In this document: positions 1 to 8,555 of the stretch, one piece after another
Position numbering within the stretch: position 1 is the first letter of the stretch
Layout of the letters: each line of letters begins with the position of its first letter
Assembly: GCA_003576535.1 (NCBI GenBank)
Contig: QXCQ01000026.1
Span: 207-41,895 of the forward strand
Reading direction: 5' to 3'
DNA length: 41,689 nucleotides
Source: Nakamurella silvestris
GTDB lineage: Bacteria; Actinomycetota; Actinomycetes; Mycobacteriales; Nakamurellaceae
Made by a program: the position numbers and the translations under genes
Notes under the pieces: model-generated
Seen by the model: the letters and a program-made list of their open reading frames with translations, nothing else
What the model was told of the DNA's origin: nothing
Database searches by the model: none

Positions 1-20
1 CAAAACGGCGGACGCATCCG

Positions 21-177
21 CGCGAGCGGACTGCCACACCCCAACCCCTCCCCCGAGCGGACTGCCACACCCCTAAAAGTGAGGGGCTAACGTCCACTCG
101 CGGGTAAGACCGCACCGGCTCCTCCCGCGAGCGGACCGCCACACCCCAGAAAATGGGGGGCCACCGTCCACTCGCGG
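21..177. repeat. Cluster of three copies of a dispersed palindromic element
   Basis: Three related units share the core CGAGCGGAC-T/C-GCCACACCCC, starting near 21, 54 and 127. Copies two and three are followed by a GGGG run and the complementary end GTCCACTCGCGG (ending near 104 and 177), so each can fold into an imperfect hairpin; copy one looks like a lone left half. The same element, as a perfect 23-bp-arm hairpin, lies at 33622–33674. The copies are intergenic, do not code for protein and carry no transposase. They resemble a REP/MITE-like family used as terminators; that role is inferred. Confidence 0.75.
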
Positions 178-215
178 AAAGGATGGGCGGGGCGAGGCTG
201 GACCCGGAACGCACG

Positions 216-250
216 GAACGCCCGCACCCCGTGTCGGGGTGCGGGCGTTC
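216..250 (-). terminator. Hairpin terminator of the LAXTG surface-protein gene
   Basis: A perfect 15-bp inverted repeat (216–230 and 236–250) with a 5-nt loop lies 43 nt beyond the stop codon of the minus-strand surface-protein gene. It has no long T run, as is usual for actinobacterial terminators. Confidence 0.75.
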
Positions 251-293
251 ACGTGTGTGAGGTCAGCGCCGGTGAGTCACCGGACGCCTGGGA

Positions 294-1433
294 TCACGCG
301 GAGTGGGTTCCGCGACGCAACCGGTTCATCAGCGATGCCGGAGCAGCAGCGAGGACGCCACCGACCAGCAGCAGCAGGAAGCCGAGCATGGCCAGCGGGC
401 CCAGCGCCGAGGACGCCCCGGTGGAGGCCAGCTGCACCGGGGTGGTGCTGGTCGTGGTCGGATCGACGACCGGAGCGCTCGAGGCGGACACAGACGTCGA
501 GGACGACGTGACCGACTCCGTGCTCTCCCGCTCGCTCGAGGCCGGCAGGACCTCGATGGTCGTGCCATCGGTCGGGGTGCTGTCGGTGGTGCCACCGGTG
601 GTGCCACCGGTGATGGTCGGCTCGGTCGGGGCGGTGGTGCTGCCCGTCTCAGTGGCCGGGGAGGTGACGGTCTCGGTCGCCGTCTCAGTCTCGGTCACCG
701 GGGAGGTCACCGTCTCGGTGGCGGTCTCGGTCACCGGAGTGGTCACAGTCTCGGTGGCGGTCTCGGTCACCGGGGAGGTCACCGTCTCCGTCTGCGTCAC
801 CGGGGAGGTCACCGTCTCAGTCTCGGTCACCGGGGAGGTCACCGTCTCAGTGGCGGTCTCCGTCACCGGCGACGTCACAGTCTCCGTCTCCGTCACCGGC
901 GACGTCACGGTCTCGGTCTGCGTCACGGGGGTGGTGACCGTCTCCGTCACCGGGGAGGTGACGACGCTGGTCTCGGTGGTGGTGACCGTGGTGGTCGTCG
1001 ACTGCACGCAGGCGGCGGTCGGGCCGGCGGTGTAGACCTTGCTGTACTGGGAGTTCGCATTGCCGTTGGCGACGACCTTCAGGGTGAAGGTGTGGCCCAC
1101 GGCCCCGGAGACCTCATGGGAGCCGGAGTAGGACGTGCCGAAGCTCTGCGCGTTGAGCAGGGTGACGGCCGGTCCGCTCGTCGGGGTGTCGATCACCGTG
1201 AGGGTGTTCGCCGGGGTGGCGTCGTAGGCCGTGAAGCTGTAGGTCAGCTTGGTGATGCCGGTGGCCGGGTTGCAGGCGGCCTGGTAGTTCGGGGTGTGAG
1301 CGTCGGCGACACCGGACCCCACTGCGAAGGTGACCAGTCCGAGGCCCATGGCCGCGACCGCCCCACCCATGGCACGTCGTACGGTGCCCACTCGTCTCAT
1401 CCGATGTCGAACCTGTCCCGTACCCGCCGCCAT
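294..1433 (-). CDS. LAXTG-anchored surface protein with Thr/Val/Ser/Glu-rich repeats
   Basis: Secreted cell-wall protein of 379 residues. Start: ATG at 1433, with GAGGGAG seven bases upstream; an in-frame GTG at 1460 lacks such a site. After a basic N-terminus, a hydrophobic segment ends in VADA (about residues 25–45), fitting a signal peptide. A folded region of about 95 residues follows (about 46–145). Next comes a tract (about 148–260) of 10–14-residue units built on TVTSPVTETE and TETATETV, then a Ser/Thr linker. The C-terminus has LASTG at about 335–339, a hydrophobic helix and an RLRRG basic tail: a sorting signal of the LAXTG type used by class E sortases of actinomycetes. I do not recognise the N-terminal domain; the extended tract probably acts as a wall-spanning stalk, perhaps glycosylated. 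The gene stands alone, flanked by its own terminator. Confidence 0.85.
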   Translation of the reverse strand: MAAGTGQVRHRMRRVGTVRRAMGGAVAAMGLGLVTFAVGSGVADAHTPNYQAACNPATGITKLTYSFTAYDATPANTLTVIDTPTSGPAVTLLNAQSFGTSYSGSHEVSGAVGHTFTLKVVANGNANSQYSKVYTAGPTAACVQSTTTTVTTTETSVVTSPVTETVTTPVTQTETVTSPVTETETVTSPVTETATETVTSPVTETETVTSPVTQTETVTSPVTETATETVTTPVTETATETVTSPVTETETATETVTSPATETGSTTAPTEPTITGGTTGGTTDSTPTDGTTIEVLPASSERESTESVTSSSTSVSASSAPVVDPTTTSTTPVQLASTGASSALGPLAMLGFLLLLVGGVLAAAPASLMNRLRRGTHSA

Positions 1434-1667
1434 GGCAACTCCCTCTTGAACGATCTTCACTCAACCGGTGAAGAAACCCGCGATCGATACCGATCTCGCT
1501 CACGAAGTTATGACACTGTGTGATTCTTTTTGATCAATAACACTCGTAATGGTGATCCCTGGGGAATAGTTCACCCGAACGAGGGAGCGCTGATGGCATT
1601 AGGTGGCATTGCGACCTCGACCTATGTCACGGAGTGAAGACGGAGTGACGGTCTGTGAGGTCGCCGT

Positions 1668-1708
1668 GAAGCGCCCCGGAGCACGTGTTACCGACCCCAG
1701 GGCGCTTC
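1668..1708 (-). terminator. Possible polA terminator hairpin
   Basis: A 9-bp inverted repeat (GAAGCGCCC at 1668–1676 and GGGCGCTTC at 1700–1708) lies just past the polA stop codon. There is no T run after it, so termination is inferred from position and stem alone. Confidence 0.5.
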
Positions 1709-1716
1709 GTCGCAGG

Positions 1717-4434
1717 TCAGTGAGCGGCGACGTTCCAGTTCACACCGACCCCGACCGACACGTCGAGCGGGACGGACAGCTCGTAGGCGGCGGCCATCTC
1801 CTCCTTGAGGACTGCGGTGAGGGCGGCCTCCTCTCCCGGGCCGATCTCGCAGACGAGTTCGTCATGCACCTGAAGCAGCAGCCGGGAGGAGAGGCCCTCG
1901 GTCTCGATCCGCTTCTCCACCTTGAGCATCGCCACCTTGATGATGTCGGCGGCGCTGCCCTGGATCGGCGCATTCAGCGCGGTCCGCTCGGCCAGCTCAC
2001 GGCGTTGACGGTTGTCGCTGGTCAGATCCGGCAGATACCGACGCCGACCGAACAGGGTCTCGGTGTAACCGTCGAGTCTGGCCTGCTCGACCACCCGGCG
2101 CAGATAGTCCCGCACCGCGCCGAAACGTGCGAAGTACGCGTCCATCTGGGCCTGCGCCTCCTCCCGGCTGATCTTCAACTGCCCGGAGAGGCCGAAGGCC
2201 GAGAGTCCGTAGACCAACCCGTACGACATGGCCTTGACCCGACGCCTCAACTCCGGGGTCACATCCTCCGGTGCCACCCCGAAGGCCTGGGAACCGACGT
2301 AGGTGTGCAGATCCTCCCCCGTCCGGAAAGCCGTGATCAGCCCTTCGTCGCCCGACAAATGCGCCATGATGCGCATCTCGATCTGCGAGTAGTCGGCCGT
2401 CATCAGGTTCTCGTGCTGCGGTCCGGCGACGAAGGCAGCGCGGATCCGCCGGCCCTCGTCCGTCCGGACCGGGATGTTCTGCAGATTCGGCTCGGTCGAG
2501 GAGAGCCGGCCCGTGGCGGCGATGGCCTGCTGATAGGTGGTGTGGATGCGGCCGTCATCGGCGATCGACTTCAGCAGACCGTCGACCGTCGTCCGCAGTT
2601 TCGTGACATCGCGGTGCCGCAGCAGGTGGGTGAGGAACGGATGGCCGTTCTGCTCGTGCAGCCAGGCCAGGGCATCGGCGTCCGTGGTGTAGCCGGTTTT
2701 CGTCTTCTTCGTCTTCGGCATCTCGAGTTCGTCGAAGAGGATCACCTGAAGCTGTTTGGGCGATCCCAGATTTACCTCCTTGCCGATGGCGGCGTAGGCG
2801 GCGGTCGCCGCGGCCTGGGCCTCGGACTGGAAATCGGCCTGGACCTCCTCCAGGAAGCCGGTGTCGACGGCGATCCCGATCCGCTCCATCCGACCGAGCA
2901 CCTCGGTGAGCGGCAGCTCGAGATCGGACAGCAGCGACTCCTGGCCGTACTCCTTCAACTGTGCGGTCAATGCGGCGTTCAGCTCGAGCACCGCGAAGGC
3001 ACGCAGCATGTCCTCCTCCGCGCCTGGCGCCGAATCCAGCAACGACAGTTGACCGGAATCAGCGGTGTCCGGGGCCAGGCTGCGGTGCAGGTACCGCTGG
3101 ACCAGATCACCGAGATCGAAGGTCCGCTGTCCCGGCAACGCCAGGTACGCGGCGAGCGAGGTGTCGCCCACCGCGCCGGCCAGGTGCCAACCACGGCCGG
3201 CCAGCACGTTGCCGGCCAACTTCACGTCATGTCCGACCTTCGGCTGTGCCGGGTCGGCCAGCCAGCCTGCCAGGGCAGCATCATCGGCGGGATCGATGGA
3301 GGTGACGTCGATGGCGGCCGCGGCCCCGTCGGCCGCTGCCAGACTCAGACGCTGGACGTCCCCGGCGCCCCGCACCCATTCGCCCCGCACCCAGATGCCG
3401 GTGGTGGTGCCGGCGGCGTGAGCGGCGAGCCAGGACGCGACAGCACCGGGAACCAGCACCTGGCCGGCGATGGTGAAGGCCTCGCCGGTGTCCTCGTCGG
3501 TCTGCTCGAAGGTGGCCAGCAACCGCTCGCGGAGCACCCGGAACTGCAACTGGTCGAAGATCGAATGGATCGCCTCGCGATCGTAGGGCAGCACACCCAG
3601 GTCGGCAGCGGGGTCGGTCTCCAGCGGGACGTCCCGGACCAGTTCGGTCAGCCGCCGGTTCATCAGCACGTGGGACAGGTTCTCCCGCAAGGCGTTGCCG
3701 ACCTTGCCACCCACCTCGTCGACCCGGTCGACCAGGCTCGCCAAGGAGCCGAACTCGCGGATCCACTTCGCGGCGGTCTTCTCCCCCACACCGGGAATGC
3801 CGGGCAAGTTGTCCGACGGGTCCCCCCGCAGTGCCGCGAAATCCGGGTACTGGGCCGGGGTGAGTCCGTACTTCTCCTCTACATAGGAAGGTGTGAACCT
3901 GCTGAGCTCGGACACCCCTCGGATCGGGTAGAGCACTGTCACGTCTTCGGTGACGAGCTGCAGGGCGTCCCGGTCCCCCGTACAGATGCTCACCTTCATC
4001 CCTGACGAGGCCGCCTGGGTGGTGAGGGTGGCGATGATGTCGTCGGCCTCGTAGTTCTCCGCCGTCAGGGTCTGGATCCGCAGGGCGCCCAGGACCTCCT
4101 TGATCAGCTCGACCTGCCCCCGGAACTCGTCGGGCGAGGAGGAACGCTGGGCCTTGTACTCGGGGAACTCGGCGCTGCGCCAGGTCTTGCGGGAGATGTC
4201 GAAGGCGACCGCGACGTGGGTCGGCTGCTCGTCCCGCAGGAGGTTAAGGAGCATCGAGGTGAACCCGTACACCGCGTTGGTCGGCTGACCGGTGGTCGAG
4301 CTGAACTTGTCCGCTGGCAACGCGAAGAAGGCCCGGTAGGCCAACGAATGCCCGTCGAGCAGCAGCAGACTCGAGTGCTGCGCCGCGGCCGGCTGCGGTG
4401 TGGTGGTCGGAGGGTTTGTCCGGGGGGTAGTCAC
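1717..4434 (-). CDS. polA: DNA polymerase I
   Basis: Family A DNA polymerase of 905 residues, used in Okazaki fragment processing and excision repair. The N-terminal 5'-3' flap nuclease domain (about 20–320) begins LLLLDGHSLAYRAFFALP. The middle exonuclease-like domain (about 325–510) lacks the acidic FDTE-type motif (the corresponding stretch reads GIWVRGEWVRG), so proofreading is probably absent, as described for mycobacterial PolA. Polymerase motif A DYSQIEMR lies near residue 680, motif B RRRVKAMSYGLVYG follows, and motif C QVHDE is near 856. The start is GTG at 4434, with no good ribosome site but TAGACT seven bases upstream, which suggests a leaderless mRNA. It is divergent from the hotdog thioesterase gene; the length is normal for actinobacteria. 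Confidence 0.97.
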   Translation of the reverse strand: MTTPRTNPPTTTPQPAAAQHSSLLLLDGHSLAYRAFFALPADKFSSTTGQPTNAVYGFTSMLLNLLRDEQPTHVAVAFDISRKTWRSAEFPEYKAQRSSSPDEFRGQVELIKEVLGALRIQTLTAENYEADDIIATLTTQAASSGMKVSICTGDRDALQLVTEDVTVLYPIRGVSELSRFTPSYVEEKYGLTPAQYPDFAALRGDPSDNLPGIPGVGEKTAAKWIREFGSLASLVDRVDEVGGKVGNALRENLSHVLMNRRLTELVRDVPLETDPAADLGVLPYDREAIHSIFDQLQFRVLRERLLATFEQTDEDTGEAFTIAGQVLVPGAVASWLAAHAAGTTTGIWVRGEWVRGAGDVQRLSLAAADGAAAAIDVTSIDPADDAALAGWLADPAQPKVGHDVKLAGNVLAGRGWHLAGAVGDTSLAAYLALPGQRTFDLGDLVQRYLHRSLAPDTADSGQLSLLDSAPGAEEDMLRAFAVLELNAALTAQLKEYGQESLLSDLELPLTEVLGRMERIGIAVDTGFLEEVQADFQSEAQAAATAAYAAIGKEVNLGSPKQLQVILFDELEMPKTKKTKTGYTTDADALAWLHEQNGHPFLTHLLRHRDVTKLRTTVDGLLKSIADDGRIHTTYQQAIAATGRLSSTEPNLQNIPVRTDEGRRIRAAFVAGPQHENLMTADYSQIEMRIMAHLSGDEGLITAFRTGEDLHTYVGSQAFGVAPEDVTPELRRRVKAMSYGLVYGLSAFGLSGQLKISREEAQAQMDAYFARFGAVRDYLRRVVEQARLDGYTETLFGRRRYLPDLTSDNRQRRELAERTALNAPIQGSAADIIKVAMLKVEKRIETEGLSSRLLLQVHDELVCEIGPGEEAALTAVLKEEMAAAYELSVPLDVSVGVGVNWNVAAH

Positions 4435-4441
4435 GGAGCTG

Positions 4442-4447
4442 AGTCTA
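4442..4447 (-). promoter_or_regulatory. -10 box for leaderless polA transcript
   Basis: TAGACT on the minus strand matches TANNNT and sits exactly 7 nt before the GTG start, placing transcription initiation at or next to the start codon. Confidence 0.55.
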
Positions 4448-4516
4448 GAGTTCGATCCCGACAGCGCCCGCCCAACGCCCGCCTACCCGCTGCCTGCCCG
4501 CCACAAGGAGCCCGAC

Positions 4517-4957
4517 GTGTCCGACCAGCCCCCCTCCCATCCGTCGCCGCGGGACCCTGTCGCCGCCCCGCCGACCGCCCTCGGCGTCGGCGAGCTCGCA
4601 CAAAAACTGGGTATCGATTTAGTGGAAGTGACCCCCGACCGGGCCACTGCAACCATGCCCGTGGCCGGAAATCGTCAGCCTTTTGGTCTATTGCACGGCG
4701 GGGCGAACGCCGCCCTCGCCGAAACGATCGGCTCGATTCACGCATTCACCCTCGCCGCCGAAGGGCGCGTGCCGGTCGGAATCGAGCTCAGCTGCGCCCA
4801 TCACCGGTCCGCACGGGAAGGTGTGGTGACCGCAATCTGCACGCCGTTGCATGTCGGCCGGACCCTGGGCACCTTCGAGATCGTGATCAGCGACGACACC
4901 GGCAGGCGCCTGTGCACCGCCCGGTTGACGGTCGCATTCATCGATCAGGCTCGATGA
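4517..4957 (+). CDS. PaaI-type hotdog-fold thioesterase
   Basis: Small cytoplasmic protein of 146 residues, predicted to hydrolyse acyl-CoA thioesters. The single hotdog domain (about 25–145) carries the family signature FGLLHGGANAALAETIGS, where HGG begins the long central helix and the following acidic residue is the expected catalytic base; it ends with a typical TARLTVAFI strand. The start is GTG at 4517 with AAGGAG seven bases upstream; the longer in-frame start at 4400 would overlap polA and has no such site. The substrate is unknown; phenylacetyl-CoA-type or fatty acyl-CoA are family possibilities. It is transcribed divergently from polA, as I recall in other actinobacteria. Confidence 0.88.
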   Translation: MSDQPPSHPSPRDPVAAPPTALGVGELAQKLGIDLVEVTPDRATATMPVAGNRQPFGLLHGGANAALAETIGSIHAFTLAAEGRVPVGIELSCAHHRSAREGVVTAICTPLHVGRTLGTFEIVISDDTGRRLCTARLTVAFIDQAR

Positions 4958-5110
4958 TTTCTTGAATCGGTACAGATACATCCGGGCGGCGCCTTAACGA
5001 ATGCCGCCGCGGCCGGGGCAATCCGTTGCTCGCGAGTCCAATACGCAACAACTTTGTTTCATCTGTACTACGCACCTGGTCGGTTGTACGTCTGTGGTCA
5101 AGTTTCTGTC

Positions 5111-5116
5111 TATAGT
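5111..5116 (+). promoter_or_regulatory. Possible -10 box of the livHMGF operon
   Basis: TATAGT lies 61 nt before the livH start in the 220-nt gap after the thioesterase gene. The nearest -35-like hexamer, TTGTAC at 5084–5089, is 21 nt away, which is longer than ideal. This is the best candidate seen, not a firm call. Confidence 0.4.
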
Positions 5117-5177
5117 CAGCCGCTAACGGCCGGTACTGGCCGCCCAAATTTTGGACGTCACAACCGGAGGTACACGG

Positions 5178-6515
5178 GTGCGCCGCATCGTCATGGCCGT
5201 GCTCACCGTAGTTATCGGAACATTGTTCGGACTACTGGTGAGTACGACAGCTCAAGCCGACTCAGGACCACCGCAGGCCCCGGCCGCGGTGCCCGCCGAA
5301 TCAGGCTCGCAAGTGCAAGCTGCCTCCAATCGCATCAGCGGCACCCTCAAGGCAGGGACGACACCGGTGGAAGGTGTCAAGATCACGGTGAAGGGCCCCG
5401 ACGGCACGGAGGTCGGTACGGCAACGACCGACGCGACCGGGAAATGGGCCGTCGAGGTCACCGACATCGGCAAGTACGAGGTCGAGATCGACGTGGCGAC
5501 CCTGCCGGAGGGCATCGCCCTCGCTGAAGGAACCCAGAACCCGCGGACCGTGGAATTCGCCCCCGGCGAGACCTTCAAGGCCGCGTTGTTCAACCTCACC
5601 GGCGGTGAAGCGGCCCCGACCGTCTCCGCCAAGAGCCCCTTCCTGCAGGCCCTGATCTCCGGCATCCGGTTCGGCCTGATCCTGGCCGTGGCCTCCATCG
5701 GCCTGTCGATGGTGTTCGGCACCACCGGTTTCTCCAACTTCGCCCACGGCGAGTTGCTGACCCTCGGCGCGTTCGCGGCCTACGTGCTGAACGTGACGCT
5801 GGGGATCCAGCTCATCCTGGCAACGGTCATCGCCCTGGTGCTCTGCGGCCTGATAGGCGGGTATGCGCAGGACCGCCTGCTCTGGGGTCCGCTGCGCAAA
5901 CGTGGTACCGGCGTCATCGCGATGATGATCATCTCCATCGGCCTCGCCCTGGCCGTGCGTTACATCTTCCTCGTGGTGTTCGAGGGCAACACCTTGAACT
6001 TCCGCGACTACCAGGGCGGCAGGTCCTGGGATCTCGGACCGGTGACCCTGGCGCCCAAGGACCTGGTGATCGTCATCATCGCCCTGGTCTTCCTCGTCGC
6101 CACGGTGCTGGTCCTGAACAAGACCCGGATGGGCAAGGCGACCCGGGCGGTGTCCGACAACCCGGCCCTGGCGTCGGCCTCCGGCATCGATGTCGATCAG
6201 GTGATCCGGTTGGTCTGGATCGTCGGTGCGGTGCTCGCCGGGCTTGCAGGCATCCTCTACTCGGCCCGTGAGGGTGTGAAGTGGGACATGGGAGGCAGCG
6301 GTCTGCTGCTGCTCATGTTCGCGGGTGTGGTGCTCGGTGGCCTCGGCACGACCTACGGTGCGATCTTCGGATCCCTCATCGTCGGTCTGCTGATCGAGCT
6401 CTCCGCGCTCGTCATTCCAGTCTCAATGAAGAACGTCGGCGCTCTCGCCGTCATGATCATCATCCTGCTCGTCCGACCAGATGGTTTGTTCGGACGCCGG
6501 GAACGGATCGGCTAG
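5178..6515 (+). CDS. livH: Branched-chain amino acid ABC permease LivH with exported N-terminal domain
   Basis: Inner-membrane permease of 445 residues for a HAAT-family importer (branched-chain amino acids, amides or urea). The start is GTG at 5178, with GGAGG at 5166–5170. Unlike the usual LivH of about 290–300 residues, it starts with a signal peptide (about 1–28, ending AQA-D), then a beta-rich domain (about 52–140; TTDATGKWAVEV, GKYEVEI) of the carboxypeptidase-regulatory/prealbumin-like type, and only then the permease from about residue 150. The permease carries the LivH hallmark GFSNFAHGELLTLGAF and several hydrophobic helices, and ends LVRPDGLFGRRERIG. First gene of livHMGF; livM starts 11 nt after the stop. 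The extra domain should sit outside the membrane, near where the LivK-type binding protein docks. Confidence 0.92.
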   Translation: MRRIVMAVLTVVIGTLFGLLVSTTAQADSGPPQAPAAVPAESGSQVQAASNRISGTLKAGTTPVEGVKITVKGPDGTEVGTATTDATGKWAVEVTDIGKYEVEIDVATLPEGIALAEGTQNPRTVEFAPGETFKAALFNLTGGEAAPTVSAKSPFLQALISGIRFGLILAVASIGLSMVFGTTGFSNFAHGELLTLGAFAAYVLNVTLGIQLILATVIALVLCGLIGGYAQDRLLWGPLRKRGTGVIAMMIISIGLALAVRYIFLVVFEGNTLNFRDYQGGRSWDLGPVTLAPKDLVIVIIALVFLVATVLVLNKTRMGKATRAVSDNPALASASGIDVDQVIRLVWIVGAVLAGLAGILYSAREGVKWDMGGSGLLLLMFAGVVLGGLGTTYGAIFGSLIVGLLIELSALVIPVSMKNVGALAVMIIILLVRPDGLFGRRERIG

Positions 6516-6525
6516 GGGATCTGAC

Positions 6526-7509
6526 ATGGATATCGTAAGCATTCTCTCGAACGCGGTCACCCAGGCCGTCGGTCCCCTTGCCATCGTCTACTGCCTGGCG
6601 GCGATCGGCCTCAACCTGCACTTCGGCTACACCGGACTGCTCAACTTCGGTCAGGCCGGTTTCGCCGCGATCGGCGCCTACGGCCTCGGCATCGCGGTCA
6701 AGACCCTCGGGCTGAACCTGTGGCTCAGCCTGCTGGTCGGTATCGCCGCCGCCGTCGTACTCGCCTTGCTGCTGGGCATCCCCACCCTGCGACTGCGCGC
6801 CGACTACCTCTCGATCGCGACCATCGCCGCGGCGGAGATCCTCCGCCTGGTGGTCCGCAACTCCGAACTCTCCAAGGTCACCGGTGGTTCCAACGGCCTG
6901 AACGGCTACGGCCGCGACTTCGACAAGCTCAACCCGTTCAACAACGCCACCTACGGGTTCGGCCAGATCACCTTCAGTCGGGCCGATTTCTTCATCATGA
7001 TCGTCGGCTGGATCGTCGTGGCCATCTTCAGCCTCCTGATCTGGGCCCTGATCCGCAGCCCGTGGGGTCGCACCCTCAAGGGCATCCGCGAGGACGAGGA
7101 CGCCGTTCGCGCCCTGGGCAAGAACGTGTACGCGTTCAAGATGCAGTCGTTGATCATCGGTGGTGTCATCGGTGCCTTCGCCGGTTTCATCTTCGCCCTG
7201 GCCACCTCGATCCAGCCGGACAACTACGGCACCGAGCTGACCTTCTTCGTCTACACCGTCCTGCTCCTCGGCGGTGCCGCCCGGATCTTCGGGCCCATCC
7301 TCGGCGCGATCATCTTCTGGGCAGCACTGTCCCTGACCGACGGCATCCTGCGCGGCCTGGTCGACGAGAAGATCATCACCTTCCTGAGCACCTCCCAGGT
7401 CGGTCAGGTCCGGTACGTCCTCGTCGGTGTCGCCTTGATGCTGCTGATGATCTTCCGTCCGCAGGGCATCCTCGGTGACAAGCGCGAGATTGCGATCACC
7501 GCACGATGA
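6526..7509 (+). CDS. livM: Branched-chain amino acid ABC permease LivM
   Basis: Second membrane subunit of the importer, 327 residues with about eight to ten hydrophobic helices. The family motif GYTGLLNFGQAGFAAIGAYG lies near residues 30–50, the coupling-helix region WGRTLKGIREDEDAVRALGKN near 180–205, and the end IFRPQGILGDKRE is typical of LivM. The ATG start at 6526 has AGGGGA six bases upstream. Its stop overlaps the livG start (ATGA), indicating translational coupling. LivM pairs with LivH to form the channel driven by LivG and LivF. Confidence 0.95.
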   Translation: MDIVSILSNAVTQAVGPLAIVYCLAAIGLNLHFGYTGLLNFGQAGFAAIGAYGLGIAVKTLGLNLWLSLLVGIAAAVVLALLLGIPTLRLRADYLSIATIAAAEILRLVVRNSELSKVTGGSNGLNGYGRDFDKLNPFNNATYGFGQITFSRADFFIMIVGWIVVAIFSLLIWALIRSPWGRTLKGIREDEDAVRALGKNVYAFKMQSLIIGGVIGAFAGFIFALATSIQPDNYGTELTFFVYTVLLLGGAARIFGPILGAIIFWAALSLTDGILRGLVDEKIITFLSTSQVGQVRYVLVGVALMLLMIFRPQGILGDKREIAITAR

Positions 7510-8555
7510 GCGCCCCCGATATCAACCTGGGAAAGGGTCACCCCGTGACCGATGCATCCGTGGCCACCGCGGCCACCGCGGCCACCCCCAAGGAGCGGAT
7601 CGCCGCGATCCTGGCGAACGTCGAACAGGTACCCGGGGCGGCAAAGCCCGACCCGATCCTGATCGCCAACAACGTCACCCGGTCGTTCGGCGGCCTGCAC
7701 GCCGTCGACGTCGAACACGTCCAGATCCAACGCGGGGCCATCACCGCGCTGATCGGTCCCAACGGCGCCGGCAAAACGACCTTCTTCAACCTGCTCACCG
7801 GATTCGATGCACCGAACTCCGGTGACTGGACCTTCGACGGTGTCGACCTCGCCGGCGTCCCGGCCCACAAGGTGGCCCGGGCGGGCATGGTCCGCACCTT
7901 CCAGCTGACGAAGGCCCTGTCACTGCTGACCGTCATCGAGAACATGCAACTGGGTGCGAAGAACCAGCTCGGCGAGAAATTGCGCAACGCATTGTTCAAG
8001 CCGCTCTGGCGGGCCCAGGAGAAATCGAACATCGACAAGGCCGATGATCTTCTGACGCGATTCAAGCTCGACGCCAAACGACCGGATTTCGCCGGCTCCC
8101 TTTCCGGTGGGCAGCGCAAACTCCTGGAGATGGCCCGGGCCCTGATGACCGATCCGAAGATGATCATGCTCGACGAGCCGATGGCAGGCGTCAACCCGGC
8201 GCTGACCCAGTCCCTGCTCGGGCACATCGAGGATCTGCGCGACGAAGGCATGACCGTCCTCTTCGTCGAGCACGACATGGACATGGTCCAGGAGATCTCC
8301 GACTGGGTCATCGTCATGGCCCAGGGGAAGATCGTCGCCGAGGGTCCGCCCACGGAGGTCATGAAGAACCCGGCCGTCATCGAGGCGTATCTCGGTGGGC
8401 ACCACGGGGATTCCCTCCTGGAGGAGGAGAACCCGGTGCTGGCGATGCTGGAGAACGACGAGCTGCCGTCGGCCGAGGAGGCCCAGGCCGCCGTCGAGGC
8501 CGAGCTCGAAGCAGAAGGTGTCGACCTGCACCCCGACGAGAACAAGGAATCCTGA
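7506..8555 (+). CDS. livG: Branched-chain amino acid ABC ATPase LivG
   Basis: Cytoplasmic ATPase subunit of the importer, 349 residues, longer than the usual 250–260. Walker A GPNGAGKT is at 84–91, the ABC signature LSGGQRKLLEMARALM follows, Walker B reads MIMLDEPMAGVNP and the H-loop VEHD. Extra length comes from an Ala/Thr-rich N-terminus of about 45 residues and an acidic C-terminal tail (AEEAQAAVEAELEAEGVD). The start ATG at 7506 overlaps the livM stop; a GTG at 7546 is out of frame with it and not used. The livF ATG overlaps the livG TGA by one base. Confidence 0.94.
   Translation: MSAPDINLGKGHPVTDASVATAATAATPKERIAAILANVEQVPGAAKPDPILIANNVTRSFGGLHAVDVEHVQIQRGAITALIGPNGAGKTTFFNLLTGFDAPNSGDWTFDGVDLAGVPAHKVARAGMVRTFQLTKALSLLTVIENMQLGAKNQLGEKLRNALFKPLWRAQEKSNIDKADDLLTRFKLDAKRPDFAGSLSGGQRKLLEMARALMTDPKMIMLDEPMAGVNPALTQSLLGHIEDLRDEGMTVLFVEHDMDMVQEISDWVIVMAQGKIVAEGPPTEVMKNPAVIEAYLGGHHGDSLLEEENPVLAMLENDELPSAEEAQAAVEAELEAEGVDLHPDENKES

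Noticed and set aside
650-990. Regular repeats suggesting a CRISPR array
   Set aside because: The repeats are contiguous, in frame, without unique spacers, and encode TVTSPVTETE units.
1603-4005. 800-codon plus-strand frame opposite polA
   Set aside because: Antisense shadow of polA, no recognisable domain.
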